Shown here: positions 32,351 to 44,344 of the stretch, piece by piece
Layout: each line of letters opens with the position of its first letter
Position numbering within the stretch: position 1 is the stretch's first letter
Assembly: GCA_024516155.1 (NCBI GenBank)
Contig: JAJJXM010000002.1
Span: 1,178,001 to 1,242,000 of the forward strand
Reading direction: 5' to 3'
Length of the DNA: 64,000 bases
From: Pyronema omphalodes
Lineage: Eukaryota > Ascomycota > Pezizomycetes > Pezizales > Pyronemataceae
Notes under the pieces: generated by a model
Database searches by the model: none
What the model saw: only the letters and a program-made list of their open reading frames with translations
Told to the model about the DNA's origin: nothing
Program-made: the position numbers and the translations under genes

Positions 32351-34946
32351 GGGCATCGCAATGTTTTGCAGGACGTCGCAGTATGCACAGCGGATGTACT
32401 CGGCCACATAAACGACAAAGTCATTCCGGACTTGGATAGCTCCTGTGGCTCCCTACGCTTTCCCCCATGGCAACCTTCGGCTCCCTACGGCTCCTTTATG
32501 GGCACTCTTCGGTCCCCTACCGGTGCCTAACCGGTGCGCGCTTCCTACGTCCACACAAGTAATACCAAGCATTCAACGGAGATTAATGTATGTACGGAAG
32601 GCCGCTGGAAATTCTCGGAATAGATTGCTTTAGGACTCTGGATGCGCGCTGATCGATCGCTTTTTTCGTGACAGTTTAGTGACATGGCTCCGGTGACGCA
32701 GCTAGGTCTGCGAGCTATCTGATGCAGCTGCGATACATACAGCATTCCAGATAGAGTGGTTTTTCTTTAGCACAATCACGGAGATCAGCTGCTTTGATTC
32801 TTCGGAGTCAGTTAAGCTTCCGCAAGCAATTCGCCAACTCGGAGTAGTCATGATGTGCCGTTCCCCCCCGAGCCGATAAGAGCTTCGATAGAGAGCGTGT
32901 GTCCTTCCCGCTTGCGCAGATAGGTTCGTCCCGTAGGTCTTCCGCTCTGCCTAGTGAGTTAGCGCAAATCACCTGGAGCTCCAGCCTCCGAGAAGCCCAC
33001 ACATAGCTTCTGGCTCGTTGCCCAGGAATTCTAACACTCGGCAGTCTTGGTCAATTTTTGGCAGCTTTGGACTAGATACATATCTAAAGCTGTACATGGA
33101 CGGATATCCTCGACGGTATTACCATCCTCGACAGCCGAACAGTCTCGACAAGCTCCCGTCTTCGCGCAGCTCAACGCATGGCTTACACGTGACGCCGAGA
33201 GACACGGTTTGAACACCCCAACAATTACCGGCAATCAAATTTCGGACGGGGCTGTTTCAAAGTCTTTTTTGAAATGTACTCCGTTTCGTTGAGTTGGGTT
33301 GAGGCAAATTCAAGTTGTTGCTGCGCCATGCGAGGGGTTGGAGCGCAAGATAGCTTTAATGCTCTAGGCACCGCCGGGTGGTTCTTTTGTGTGGTTAAAC
33401 ACGGAGCTATCTTTTGCGGCGACGAACAAACGAACGAGTTGTAAGATTTTTTGATTAAATGGTTGTTGTTGGTGGAAGTTGATGGGTCCTGAAACTCCCG
33501 CGAAGATACCTCCATGCCTTGATAGTGTAGATTCCGAATCTACAAGTATAGTACAGACAAGGTTCCGGCAGAGTCATCGCCGGCTTGACCAACGTCCTGT
33601 AGATATGATATCACACACATACATAGCTGCCGAGGGAGCCACGGAACCGGCAAGATATATCCGGACTGCCCCGCCAATCAGTACGAGAGTATGCCCCACC
33701 AAACGACGGAGAGATGGAAAAGACGAGAGCCCGTGAGATAGAGGGCGTGTCCAGCTGGATAAGAAAGCGGAGGATGTTGGAAGGAAATAAACAAAAAAAA
33801 AAATTGCACCGAAAAGAGAGTGGAGCTCATCTCTCATCGGCTTGGACCATTGGTAAAGTAAATGTCATAGCGTGCGAGTTGTGGCTAAAAGCGTTGCTAC
33901 CCAATCAGTAGAGAGAATTGTGCCCTCAGGGGCGGCGTGCGGCAGATCGGAAGCGTGGGTTTGAGGACGACTCACAAGTTGAAGAGTTTTTGCTGGGGGG
34001 GAGATTAATGTTTTTTTTTTTTTTTGATATTTTTTTTTTGAAGGCGTGGTGTGGTGTTTGGTAATTATGAATGATTTGTTATTGAAGGAGTAATGTTTAG
34101 TGGTTCATCATTATTGAAGACAAGAAAGACGAGAGTGAGAGTGAGAGAGAGTGAGAAGATGGAAAGATGGAAAGATGAGTGAGAGAGAGTGAGAGAAAAG
34201 AAGAAGATGAGAGAATACTGTACTGTAATTCCTCAAGCCGAGCCTGTCGACGCGCGTGCTCTACTCAAAAAAGCTTCTCGGTGCTGCCTCCGTGTTCTAT
34301 CGCTTCGCTGCTGATGCTGCCGTGCTCGCCGCCGTCGCCGCCGCCGGCTCTACTACATACATACTCCCTCTTCAAGAAACCCTGCTGGTTCACCAAGTCT
34401 ATCTACCGCCGACACCCCATCGACACCCTAAATCCCATCTGCTCCTAACTAGAGCTACATCGACTTACTTCAAAAATACTGCCAGTGCCACTGCCGGTTT
34501 CCATTTGAATAAGCACCAGGACCAACGAAACCCCGACACTGAGACTATACGTTGCCACCGCGTAAAGGATCCTTCCTCCACTGCTTCTACCTCCTCTCAT
34601 CGTAATCTTACCCGTTGAACGAAAGAGAAGTCAATACACACTCGACACCTGCTCTCGACAATCTCTACACAGCCTCTCACGTCACAGCTACCAATCCTCT
34701 CTACTGTTACAGCCGGTCCCTACACCCTACACTGCTCGACACTCCCTTTCAGAGCTGCCCAATTACCTACATCTCAGCATTGAGTCACCAAGACTACAAT
34801 CGTCAACACCCCCACGCTACAAGCCATTTTTCCGACGTCAAAGGCCCCCCCGGAAGAAAGGTTCAACAGTTGCCGAGCGCGGATAGTTTACTGGATCAAC
34901 AGCCAGCCTGAGAAGCGTCACCTTCAACTAAACAACAACCACAAAG

Positions 34947-37259
34947 ATGGAAAACGAGCATATCAGATTTGAGGATGCTGACTCCAGCAAAAAGTCCTCG
35001 GTTCATTTTACACAGGAGACGGAACAAATCCCACCCGTATCCGTGGTTTCACCAGAGCTACAACCCAGCAGCCAAGATGACCAGATTGATGGGTTGAACG
35101 CATTATCCGACAGCTTAAATGCTGCTTCATTACACAGCTCTCTTCAAAAGGAGCGATTGGCGCATTTCGACTATCAACCATTTTCATTACCTCCAACTCG
35201 TGTGAGTTAAATTTAATTGCTTTTTATTTTATTTAGAGTTGCACCCGCTTTGTGTTTTGAGTTTATCCTTGACCTGCTGCCTTGTACTCGCCCGACGCCA
35301 TTTATTGCCCTTATAGTTTGCTGTTTTTGTGCATTTGTACGATGGAACGTTACTGATAAAGGATATAACAAACACAGGCCCCGTCCAGAGAAAACTCCCC
35401 AGATTCTCCACGAAAACCAATGAACTCACCACCGCTTACACCCGCCTCCACTACGGATCGTCCGGCCTTCCGTCAATCCCGTGCCGACCATGATCACCGA
35501 TCGTCGTTACAACCTACTCGGCCTGGAGGAAGTGACCCAAACACTATGACACCCCAGACTTCACCTCCGAGATTGAGTGTTGGTGGACCTTCTGGATACA
35601 ATGGGGGAGTTTCTACATTTACCTCACCAGCATCATCAAGACCTGTGTCTGCGCATTCTGCACATGGAAACGCACCACAACCTACATTTACTATTGGACC
35701 TGAAAGCTTCCAGCCGTCGGAATACGGAGCAGAGAAGAGCCCTATTGGAACACCATACGGTTACGGATCCCGTTCGGGAGCTACTACCCCTACATATCCT
35801 CCATCAAGACCGTTTACACCTGCGCCGGACCCAGACGACCCATACGCGCGTCACAAGAGACCCCCGCAACCTAAGAACCTAAACGATATTGAGTCGCGGT
35901 TTAAATTTAGCAAAACTCGGCACACACTTTCTAGTATTAATCTCTCTGCGCTCGGTTCGCATGATAAATCGGACAAGCGCCACCACTCACACCTCTCCCT
36001 CACTTCTCTTGGCAAATCCCATGACGACGCCACTGTTAGTAAAAAGGGTTCTATGGGCGATTTGAAGCGCTTCTTCAAGGGTGGAAAGAAGAGATCCCAA
36101 TCGCCAAGCAGCGCCAGTACTAAAAGCGGCACAGCCACCCCCACTGCCGCCCCATTCGCAGACGACCATGGGCTCAACAAGAAGTACGGTAAATTCGGAA
36201 AAGTCTTGGGATCTGGAGCCGGTGGTTCGGTAAGACTTATGAAGCGGTCAAGCGATGGCGTTACTTTTGCGGTCAAGGAATTTAGAGCAAGACATGCTTA
36301 TGAAACTGAAAGAGAATATGCAAAGAAGGTTACAGCTGAATTCTGTATCGGTTCAACTCTGCATCATGGAAATATCGTTGAAACTTTGGATATTGTTCAC
36401 GAAAGAGGAAGATGGTATGAGGTGATGGAATACTGTCCCTATGATCTTTTTGCAACTGTTATGACTGGAAAAATGTCCAGAGAGGAGGTTGCTTGTGCGT
36501 TCATGCAGATTGTGAGCGGTGTGACTTTCTTGCACTCGATGGGTCTTGCCCACAGAGATTTGAAACTCGACAATGTGGTGATCAGCGAACATGGAATTCT
36601 CAAAATTATCGACTTTGGTAGTGCCAGCGTATTTCGGTATCCATTTGAACACGGAATTGTAGAAGCACATGGTGAGCAATTTTCTTCTGGGCCTTGTTTA
36701 ATGATTGAGTTCAGTTTGGCTAATCTATTCTATAGGAATCGTCGGTTCAGATCCATATCTTGCCCCCGAGGTCTGCCATGACCTTAAATACGACCCTCAA
36801 CCCGCCGACGTCTGGTCATTAGCTATCATCTTCTGCTGCATGACCCTTCGTAGATTCCCCTGGAAAGCACCACGACAAAGCGACAACTCCTTCCGACTTT
36901 TCTCGATGCCACCAGACCCACCTTCCAACAACCAGATCGAGGGTGTTCCCGGTAACCCACCTCCATCGGAGGTTCAGGGCGCCGGGGCACAACCGCCGAA
37001 GGGACCCCAGCGTTTGCTTAGGATACTACCCCGTGAAAGTCGTCATATTATTGGACGTATGTTGGAATTGGATCCTGCAAAGAGAGCTACATTAGAAGAG
37101 ATTTGGAATGATGATTGGATCAAGTCGATTGAATTCTGTTCTCAAGAAGGTTCAGAAATTCATAAGGCGAAAAACCATACTCATGTTCTAGAAACTCAAC
37201 CGTCGGAAACCCCAACGACGAAGAAAAGTGCTGAGGGAAGGAAATCGAAACCAACATAG
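34947..37259 (+). CDS. fungal Ser/Thr protein kinase, HAL4(SAT4)/HAL5/NPR1 family
   Basis: Three exons, 34947-35201, 35378-36671 and 36736-37259, encode 690 residues; introns are 176 and 64 nt. Residues 1-350 are a Ser/Pro/Thr-rich low-complexity regulatory region with many SP/TP sites. The kinase domain starts near residue 354: glycine loop [13 protein letters not shown] with the ATP-binding Lys, HRDLKLDN catalytic loop, DFGSA for metal binding and the activation segment [15 protein letters not shown], split by intron 2. Kinases of this fungal group stabilise plasma-membrane nutrient and cation transporters (potassium uptake, salt tolerance, nitrogen permeases). Which member this represents cannot be fixed by eye; HAL4/SAT4-like is favoured by the VFRYPFE...[12 protein letters not shown] stretch. 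A long leader region of several hundred bases with small upstream frames precedes the start. Confidence 0.93.
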
Positions 37260-37867
37260 TATAGGCGTTCGTGAGTATCTTGTCTGAGTACTGTAGCTAG
37301 TGTAGCTTGTGTATGAGGAGAGTGAAAGTCGTTGTGGATTATTGGATGGGTTGGGTTGGATTGGTTACTTGATAAACTGTCGTGCTATAGAAGATAGCTA
37401 ATAGTAACTTTGTTTTTCTTTTTTCTGGTTCCGTTGCTGTTGCTGTTTGTGTTTTCCTTTTTTTTTCCTTTTCTCTCTCTCTTTTTTTCGTTTTTTTTTT
37501 TCTTAAAAAGTTGGTGGTGTTTTTTTTATCTTTCTTTCTTTCTTTCTTTTTTTTTTCTTTATATATCCATACTTTTTTTTTTTACTCTTCTTTGCTTTTC
37601 TTTGCATTTTTTTTTGCGCCTTTTTTTTTATATCATAGATTGTAAAACTGCACTCTCATCACCTTTCAGAAATTTATATGGTGTTTTTTCTTTTTTTTTT
37701 CTTGTTTCTTCTTTTTTTTATAACTACTACTACTACTACTACAATTATACCGACTTACTTACTTACTTACTTACTATTATTATTATTGTTACCTTTTCTT
37801 ACTTACAGTTGAAAAGATATATTTACCTACATACTTACCTGCTTAACGTCTTGGATTCTGGTTGTGT

Positions 37868-38340
37868 GTTGCTGTGTGTTGTGTTGCTGTGTGTTGAGTA
37901 TTGAGTTGAGTATTGTGTTGAGTATTGTGTTGAGTATTGTGTTGAGTATTGTGTTGAGTATTGTGTTGAGTATTGAGTATTGAGTATTGAGTATTGAGTA
38001 TTGAGTATTGAGTATTGAGTATTGAGTATTGAGTATTGAGTATTGAGTATTGAGTATTGAGTATTGAGTATTGAGTATTGAGTATTGAGTATTGAGTATT
38101 GAGTATTGAGTATTGAGTATTGAGTATTGAGTATTGAGTATTGAGTATTGAGTATTGAGTATTGAGTATTGAGTATTGAGTATTGAGTATTGAGTATTGA
38201 GTATTGAGTATTGAGTATTGAGTATTGAGTATTGAGTATTGAGTATTGAGTATTGAGTATTGAGTATTGAGTATTGAGTATTGAGTATTGAGTATTGAGT
38301 ATTGAGTATTGAGTATTGAGTATTGAGTATTGAGTACCGT
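37868..38340. repeat. TGAGTAT heptamer satellite with 12-bp flank units
   Basis: About 53 essentially perfect copies of the 7-mer TATTGAG run from about 37966 to 38336. On the left are about five copies of the 12-mer GAGTATTGTGTT and then GTGTTGCTGTGTGTT units. The array reads as NTQYSIL repeats on the minus strand in all three frames because 7 is not a multiple of 3. There is no sign of a gene. Confidence 0.97.
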
Positions 38341-38705
38341 GTTGTGTTTTGAGTATGTAGTTATCTTCATTTATTGCCAATTGGGTTTAGGGGGCAGAAA
38401 TGGGGGATGCAAATGGGGGATGGGATGGGTTTGGAAGGGGGATGGGAAGGGGGGCGGGATGGGATAATATAGGCTCTTTTTGGAATTTACTTTTTTCTGC
38501 TGGTTGGATAATGCAGATTTATAGACTTGAAGATTACATACTTTTTTTCTGTGTGGTTGGTTTATTGGGGTTTTGGTGTTATTGATACCAGTATGTATGC
38601 TAGTATGCTAGTATAAACTGAACATCACTTATTCGCTTTCACTCGCTTCACTTGCTTTCATTAAGACAATTGCTTACTTAGCTGTCTTCCATCTTCCCGT
38701 GATCC

Positions 38706-38770
38706 AACCCTCCCCCCTCTCCCCCCTCTCCCCCCTCTCCCCACATTACCAATTACCAATTACCAATTCG
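38706..38770. repeat. CCCCCCTCT and ACCAATT short repeats
   Basis: Three and a half CCCCCCTCTC units are followed by three ACCAATT units. Confidence 0.8.
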
Positions 38771-39504
38771 TAATCCCTAAAAGGTTACGAGTTCATGTAC
38801 CGGGTTGGGAACTGTGAGTTAATTTATGTTGTGTCGAGTTAAGTCGAGTTATAGGCTTTATGGATGTTGGTGTTTTTTTGAGGGTAATCAGGTTAGCATG
38901 AACTATCACTCGGTATAATTTGATATCACTCGGTATTGTCACATTATGACTTCATAATCTCAACCTCAACTTCGCAGGCTTATGACGCCACAACCTTACA
39001 ACTAACCCTTACACCTTTCTCTCTCTCTCAAAAAAGCCATAAACATAAACAGGAACATAAACAGATATCACTAAAGCCAGTGATACTAACATTTCGATTC
39101 TGCGTGTATGGAGAAAGAATCGTAAGTTGGGATTGTCTAGAAATAGTGGGAAGTAGAACAACAAACAGAACGCCAGGCAAGAACTGCAGATAATAGCGAA
39201 GCGTGGACCAGCGGTGGAGTATATACCTAAATATCGAGTTTTATAGTTAATCAATAAGCGGAGTAATAAGTATATGCGATTACGATAGTCTTAGCTACGA
39301 GAACAAGATCATGGGTTTTCATCCTGTATAGACCGTAAAGATCTAGATCAATTATATGATCTAATATACCATGTAAAGAAATACATAAGTAACCTAAGCT
39401 TGTGGATTTTAGGATATACCAAGCTCCAGTCCTGGTTTATCATTTTCCAATCAAGAGGTGGGGGTTAAGATATCCGTGATGGGTAGTTTCGACTATAATT
39501 ATTA

Positions 39505-39505
<1 letters not shown>

Positions 39506-39536
<31 letters not shown>

Positions 39537-39538
39537 AA
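39506..39538. repeat. (GAAA)n microsatellite
   Basis: About eight perfect GAAA units; a related AAAAG array lies at about 39820-39850. Confidence 0.9.
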
Positions 39539-40042
39539 TGTTTGCTGGTACCGTGGTTAATGTGTGATAAAAGTCCTGCATGGTGATACAAATTGTAGTA
39601 CATATGTACAAGCTAAACACTGGATATATATTCTAGTGTTCTAGTGAATTAAAATATATATGATATTCTGAATGTACAATATTTTTAACAAACAAGCATT
39701 CTACAAAAAGATGTTGTATGGGGGGTGGATGGAGTGGGGTATAGGTTACAGTAAGTAAAGGAATTTTCTACGTCAAGTGTAAAGAAAAGTGAGTAAAGTA
39801 ATGAATCAAGAAAAGAGGTAAAGAAAGAAAAGAAAAGAAAAGAAAAGAGGTATAGAGGTAGAAGGAATAATAATAAACAAACCATGACCAATGTTAAAAA
39901 AAAAACAAAGGTATATGTAATCGCTAGAAAAAAAAATCTTTCAAAAAGAAAAGACACAAAAAAGGAAACACAAAAAAGAATAAAAATAAGTTTATTACAA
40001 AGAAAAAAAATCCAAGCTCTTTTTCTCTCTTCTTTTATTTAA

Positions 40043-41147
40043 TCATGCTGGGTATTTTTCCCGCTTCCAGGCTACGTAGCTATCGATAAGTGCCGGCCCT
40101 GTTGATTTCTCCTGTTAGCATCTTGATTTCCAAATTCCCACTCATTCCAACTCATTCATTCTCACTCGACATGTGTACCCTTGTCACAATATCATGACGT
40201 CATCCAGGGGAAAAAAACTTACATGCACTATCTTCACTATGTTCCACAGCGCTCCAACTAACCGCCAAATTAAATTCATAAAACTGTTCAAACTGGTCCT
40301 TATTGATAACATGGACGGGTCTAGGTTCCGACTGAGTGATGTATTCGCAAAACGCGTCAACGTGAGGAAATTCTTCATTCTTTGGCGGGTAGTCGTCTAA
40401 TACCCAGTCTGGATGGTATCGGGTGGGGTCTAATAGGGTTTGTAAAATAATCTCGGCAAAATCTACCGGCATTCCTTTTTGGCCTTCGGGTTTGAAATGC
40501 TGGAAACACCATTTGTAGAATGCCTTGAAGTTGGGGTTCGGGCATGGCTCTCTGCAGGGTCGGATTTCGGAGAGAAGAGTAGGGAGGACGGTAAGGAGTT
40601 GAGAGTTGCTCTTAACACTAGATGAGGTTAGCATCAAAGCATGAAAGTTGTGGCGGAGGAAATGTACCCAATACTGTCCATAAACCGTATGAACTGCTCC
40701 TTCGTAATCGTCATGCTGGTATTTGCCTGGCACTTGTAAAGGATCAAATACATAAATATTCCTGAGGGATCAAGTTTAAGGTCCTCAATCCTGTAAACTG
40801 TTAATCAACATTTCCTACGTCATTTCAAGTGCATATCGGTAAGTATAAGTAGTAGGTTCTTACCATTTTTGAAATCCCTCTCCATCCAAAATCTCCGCGT
40901 TCGAATGGCCAGTAACTTCATCCCACCAAGTCTCCGTAGATTCCTTGGCCTTTTTTGTGCTCCTAGCTGTGGCCGTTAAACTCCCTGCTCTTTTTCTTTT
41001 CGCGCTGCCAGTGCTGTTCACAGTTTTAACACTTTCAACGCTAATTACCGAGCTCGCATCGTCTTGTTGTTTCCTGGACCTAGTGCTTCTAGTTGATGTA
41101 TTTGTGGCTGTTATAACGGCAGCCTTCGTTTTCTTCTTAGGGGGCAT
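40043..41147 (-). CDS. DCN1-like cullin neddylation factor (DCUN1 domain)
   Basis: Four exons, 40864-41147, 40668-40790, 40223-40617 and 40043-40098, give 285 residues; introns are 73, 50 and 124 nt. DCUN1 proteins act as co-E3s that help Ubc12 transfer NEDD8/Rub1 to cullins. The DCUN1 domain (about 85-285) is recognisable from ILDGEGFQKWIEDLKLDPS, NTSMTITKEQFIRFMDSIG, FYKWCFQHFKPEGQKGMPVD, INKDQFEQFYEFNL and the C-terminal AWPALIDSYVAWKREKYPA, which corresponds to the conserved WPVLIDDFVEW end. The N-terminus (MPPKKKTKAAV..., Ser/Thr/Arg-rich with KRKR) replaces the UBA domain of yeast Dcn1 and looks like a nuclear-localisation region, as in some metazoan DCNLs. Without splicing only fragments are visible. 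Confidence 0.9.
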
Positions 41148-41625
41148 TCTTAGGCAGTTCCGTATAAAGTCGAGAATCTTGGTAGGTATGTTAAGGACGA
41201 GGGGAGTGCCAGCGTTTGTGGTGGCTGGCGATTTGGAGTCTCGTTCAGTTTAAAACGAGCGGGAACTGGTAGAGTTACAAAAACCGGTGGGTTTCTGGTT
41301 GTCGAGAGTTCGGGTGGAAGAAGGAGTATTGGGGGTTCACACTTTGTCGAACTTTGTCAAGCTTTCGACAGATTGAGGAGTTAAACTTTAGTCATGACGC
41401 GCATCTCTTCGCGTCGTCTTTCCACCAACCTCATCCCTCCCTTTCCTTAGGGCAGACCAATAATCCCAGCCATCCTACCCCTGCAGCGCCCCCATCCCCT
41501 TTCCTTATTTACTCTTAGCGTAGCTATTTCCACCCACGTGATCTTTATCGCAGAGCCGCGAAAATTATTGAACCCCAGCTGCGCATAACCGCCCTAAACC
41601 CCACTACACGGCAACTCATACAACA
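41148..41625. promoter_or_regulatory. divergent spacer DCN1-like / MRPL19
   Basis: 478 bp between diverging starts, so both promoters lie here. It includes CCACCCACGTGATC (E-box CACGTG at about 41535) and CCCAGCTGCG near 41577. No gene. Confidence 0.5.
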
Positions 41626-42697
41626 ATGTCAAAGAAGGCGCTTCAGAAGAACGTGATTGTGAAGTTGATTGTCGGTGCGGGACAGGCTTCGCCTTCCCCT
41701 CCGGTTGGTCCGGCTTTGGGATCTAAGGGAGTTAAGTCTATGGACTTTTGTAAGGTACGGAAGACCGGGAGAGCGCGGAAACGCGCATGCGAGCAGGAGA
41801 GCACGAAGATTGTTGGAATACAAGACTGATAATCAATTGTAGGAGTTTAACGCGAGAACCGCTCACATCAACGTCGTACGTATCCTATCACATCCCCAAA
41901 GTCAATGCGAAGTCCCTGCGAAGTCCCGGCAATGCTCTCCGCCACCTTGAACGAATCAGCATTCCCTTCAGCCTCAGCGAGTAGCTCCAGCGAGCGGTCC
42001 GGAATAGAAAGAAACGTAGCGGAGGGTTGACATACTCTCGGAATGCTTGGTTCCATTACACGAAGGCCGGGGCTGCTTGGAATGTTGAGTTACGTTTGTG
42101 AATGACCGGATTACTCGGAACGTCGTATCTACTCAAAATTTTGAGGACATATAATATTCCGAGAGCATCGGGAATGCTGGAGCTGCTGGGGAATGCTGGG
42201 ATTTAAACCAACATCACCTATTCCCGAGGATTCCTACCAAAAACTTCCGCGGCTACAGACAACTCCCCATGCACCCAATACTGACTTGTATATCCGTAAT
42301 TAGGGAACCCCCATCCCCGCCCGTATCACTGTCCGTCCCGACCGATCCTTCACCTTTGACCTCCGCACACCCGCAACCTCCTGGATGCTCCTTACCGCTG
42401 CCGGTGTCGAGAAGAAGAAGAACAAGTTGAAGGGAATCAACAGCCCTGGTAGCCAGGAGCACATCGGAACCGTTTCCTTGAAGCATGTTTATGAGATTGC
42501 CAAGATCAAGAGAACTGTACGTTACAAATTTTTGTTTTACCCCAGCAGATACACCTTACTTTGGGTGGTCTGGGTTCAACACCAGAATGCTAACAATAAA
42601 ATAATAGGAACCCCGTCTCGCTGTTCTCTCCCTCGAATCCCTCGTAAAGTCGATCATCGGACAAGCCGCAACGATCGGAATCAAAGTCACCCCATAA
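41626..42697 (+). CDS. MRPL19: mitochondrial large-subunit ribosomal protein uL11m
   Basis: Four exons, 41626-41754, 41843-41875 (only 11 codons), 42304-42516 and 42608-42697, encode 154 residues. Introns are 88, 428 and 91 nt; the second is long for this window. The protein is bacterial-type L11: [53 protein letters not shown] and a C-terminal [13 protein letters not shown]. Bacterial-type (not cytosolic L12) features such as [15 protein letters not shown], together with YEIAKIK, point to the mitochondrial ribosome, where it forms the GTPase-associated stalk base. Exons 3 and 4 keep phase 0 throughout. Confidence 0.93.
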
Positions 42698-43506
42698 ACA
42701 AATAAAACATACCCACCCCGTTCTTTTTTGTTTTTGTTTTTATTCTGTAGCATCAAAAAAACATGTTACAAAAGCTGAATCCATCAATCATCAATCATCA
42801 ATCATGTACTATACAACTGTAACAATATTTTTTTTTCTTGCATATTGCTTTTGGGGGGGTGAAAAATGGGGGTGATGTGTGACGTGGGATGGGTGGTGGG
42901 ATAGCGAGTAAGCTGGGTTATTGGTGCATAAGATCCGTACAATCTGAGTTTAGCCAGCACTCTGTATAAGACCAGTGACCCATAAAAATCAAAGTCGACT
43001 AAATTATGCGGCCGCTCAAAATTCAACATGAAGACTACATACGCGAAACATATTTATTCAGGACCCTACCCAGTTCGATCATAACGTGCCAGGGAAAAAT
43101 AACTCTGCGGAGTAACGCCGATCATGAACTATCACTTTGCAATCTTTACGATGCTATAGGGGGATAAGTGGAAAGTGTACCATTTCATTCCATCTGTCTT
43201 TGTATCAAGAAATATATATGTGAAAATACCCAAGTATATCAAGAAAACACCCCGTATTCCCTGCCAACTGTTCACGCAAGAAATTTAGTAACTATCCACA
43301 ATGGTGCTACCATACCATGTAAACTAACAACGTTCGCTTACTCGCTATATAAGCATACTGAAAGCATGGTATTTACTTGATGTGGGATAAATAAATTAAT
43401 AAATAATCATCTTTTGTGAAGAAATAACTATCACCGTCAGGGGTTGCGCTACCCGGAATAAGTGTCCGTCACCATACAATATCCAATATAGTTTAGGCTG
43501 TCCTAA
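42698..43506. other. intergenic, no supported gene
   Basis: AT-rich 3' flank of MRPL19 with a triplicated ATCAATC word near 42785-42803. Nothing coding seen. Confidence 0.45.
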
Positions 43507-43827
43507 ACTGCCTCTATCGATAATAAAGAAACCAGACTTCTGTACTCCGAGTATGGGATTATTAAGCTTGGTATTCCTGGAAAACCGCACGACAACCCAT
43601 ACCCGATAACCCTGGGAAATGAAGATCCAGATTTCGTCTCTACTGGAACTCTTTATGGTTGCCCGAGATATGTTGTTTCGGTAAAGGTTACAGATGATAT
43701 GACTGGTATTCCTTGGGAAGTTATGTATGATTATCTTGGTCAGAGGTATATTGTTTTGCGGCGAGGAAAGATCGTTGATAGTTCCTATAGAGCTTATGAC
43801 GGTCTTGTAATTTTGAGATTTGATTAA
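43507..43827 (+). pseudogene. coding-like remnant without a start
   Basis: A 106-codon open frame starting just after a stop and lacking an early ATG reads like real protein: YSEYGIIKLGIPGKPHDNPY, DFVSTGTLYGCPRYVVSVKV, GIPWEVMYDYLGQRYIVLRR and a C-terminal SSYRAYDGLVILRFD. Codon choice and amino-acid mix are unlike the surrounding AT-rich spacer. I do not recognise the family. Either an upstream exon has been missed or this is the body of a decayed gene. The same frame continues, with in-frame stops, into the coiled-coil remnant that follows. Confidence 0.45.
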
Positions 43828-43872
43828 GTGTTATATGTAATCTCAATGAGATAACATTTGTGCACAAAACCC

Positions 43873-44344
43873 GAAAACGACTTGAAAATCCAGCTCAAGA
43901 CTTTCGAAGAGGAGAACACCCAATTGAAGAAGGAGCTTTAGGAGATGTCCAAGTACGGCGGATTTAATGTGTTTAGGAATATGCGATACCTTCTAGAGAA
44001 AAAACAATGATCACCTTACCGAAAATCAGAGTGAAATCCAACAGTTCATTAAGAAGCAACTCGCGGAAAACACACTCCTCCTGAAGAGAAACAACGAACT
44101 TGAGGTACGCATCATCGAGGATAAGCAAGAGATACAGGTGCACGCTCAACAGCAGCTCAAAGAATACAAGAAACAGACAGAAAAGACCTTCCAGGAAGCC
44201 ATCAAGAGCCTCAAAACTACTGATACCAAGACTGAAACTCAGTTGATGGAGAATACAAGTGAAGATGTAGGGACTTGTCTCCTTGGCAAGATATTTCTCA
44301 ACGAGAAAGAACTTTTACTAGAACAAAAGGTTTTTACACAATGA
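43873..44344 (+). pseudogene. coiled-coil gene remnant with stop and frameshift
   Basis: The frame of the preceding remnant reopens as ENDLKIQLKTFEEENTQLKK, then meets an in-frame TAG at about 43939. It resumes for about 25 codons to LLEKKQ and then needs a one-base shift to continue as NDHLTENQSEIQQFIKKQL and on to ...LLEQKVFTQ, stop at 44344. The last part (44138-44344) contains an ATG and is open. Heptad-like Leu/Ile/Gln/Lys/Glu spacing indicates a coiled coil. Two lesions in an otherwise coding-like stretch suggest a decayed gene; a missed pair of introns is the alternative. Confidence 0.45.

Larger units (their letters stand above)
26263..34946. other. gene-poor 8.7-kb interval
   Basis: No intact gene is supported. 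It holds a duplicated 70-bp word pair (26.8 kb), a large ATTTTCATTCTT array (27.5 kb), a G run (29006-29019), a GTTTCCCTT array (29.3 kb), a possible subtilase relic (30.2 kb), palindromic segments (31.05 and 32.3 kb) and, at the right end, the long leader or promoter of the kinase gene (about 34.2-34.95 kb). The frames at 31906-32275 on both strands have coding-like composition but no recognisable family. Confidence 0.45.
37260..40042. other. repeat-rich intergenic interval
   Basis: 3' flanks of the kinase and DCN1-like genes with no gene between. Pyrimidine tracts fill 37.41-37.85 kb, followed by the heptamer satellite and several short repeats (listed separately). Frames predicted here are translations of repeats. 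Confidence 0.55.

Noticed and set aside
37835..38380. Two overlapping minus-strand ORFs of about 180 codons made of NTQYSIL repeats
   Set aside because: They are translations of the perfect 7-bp satellite and open in every frame for that reason. There is no unique sequence and no start context.
39013..39957. Short minus-strand hydrophobic ORFs near 39.0-39.25 and 39.7-39.96 kb
   Set aside because: Built on AAAG/AAAAG microsatellites and A-rich DNA.
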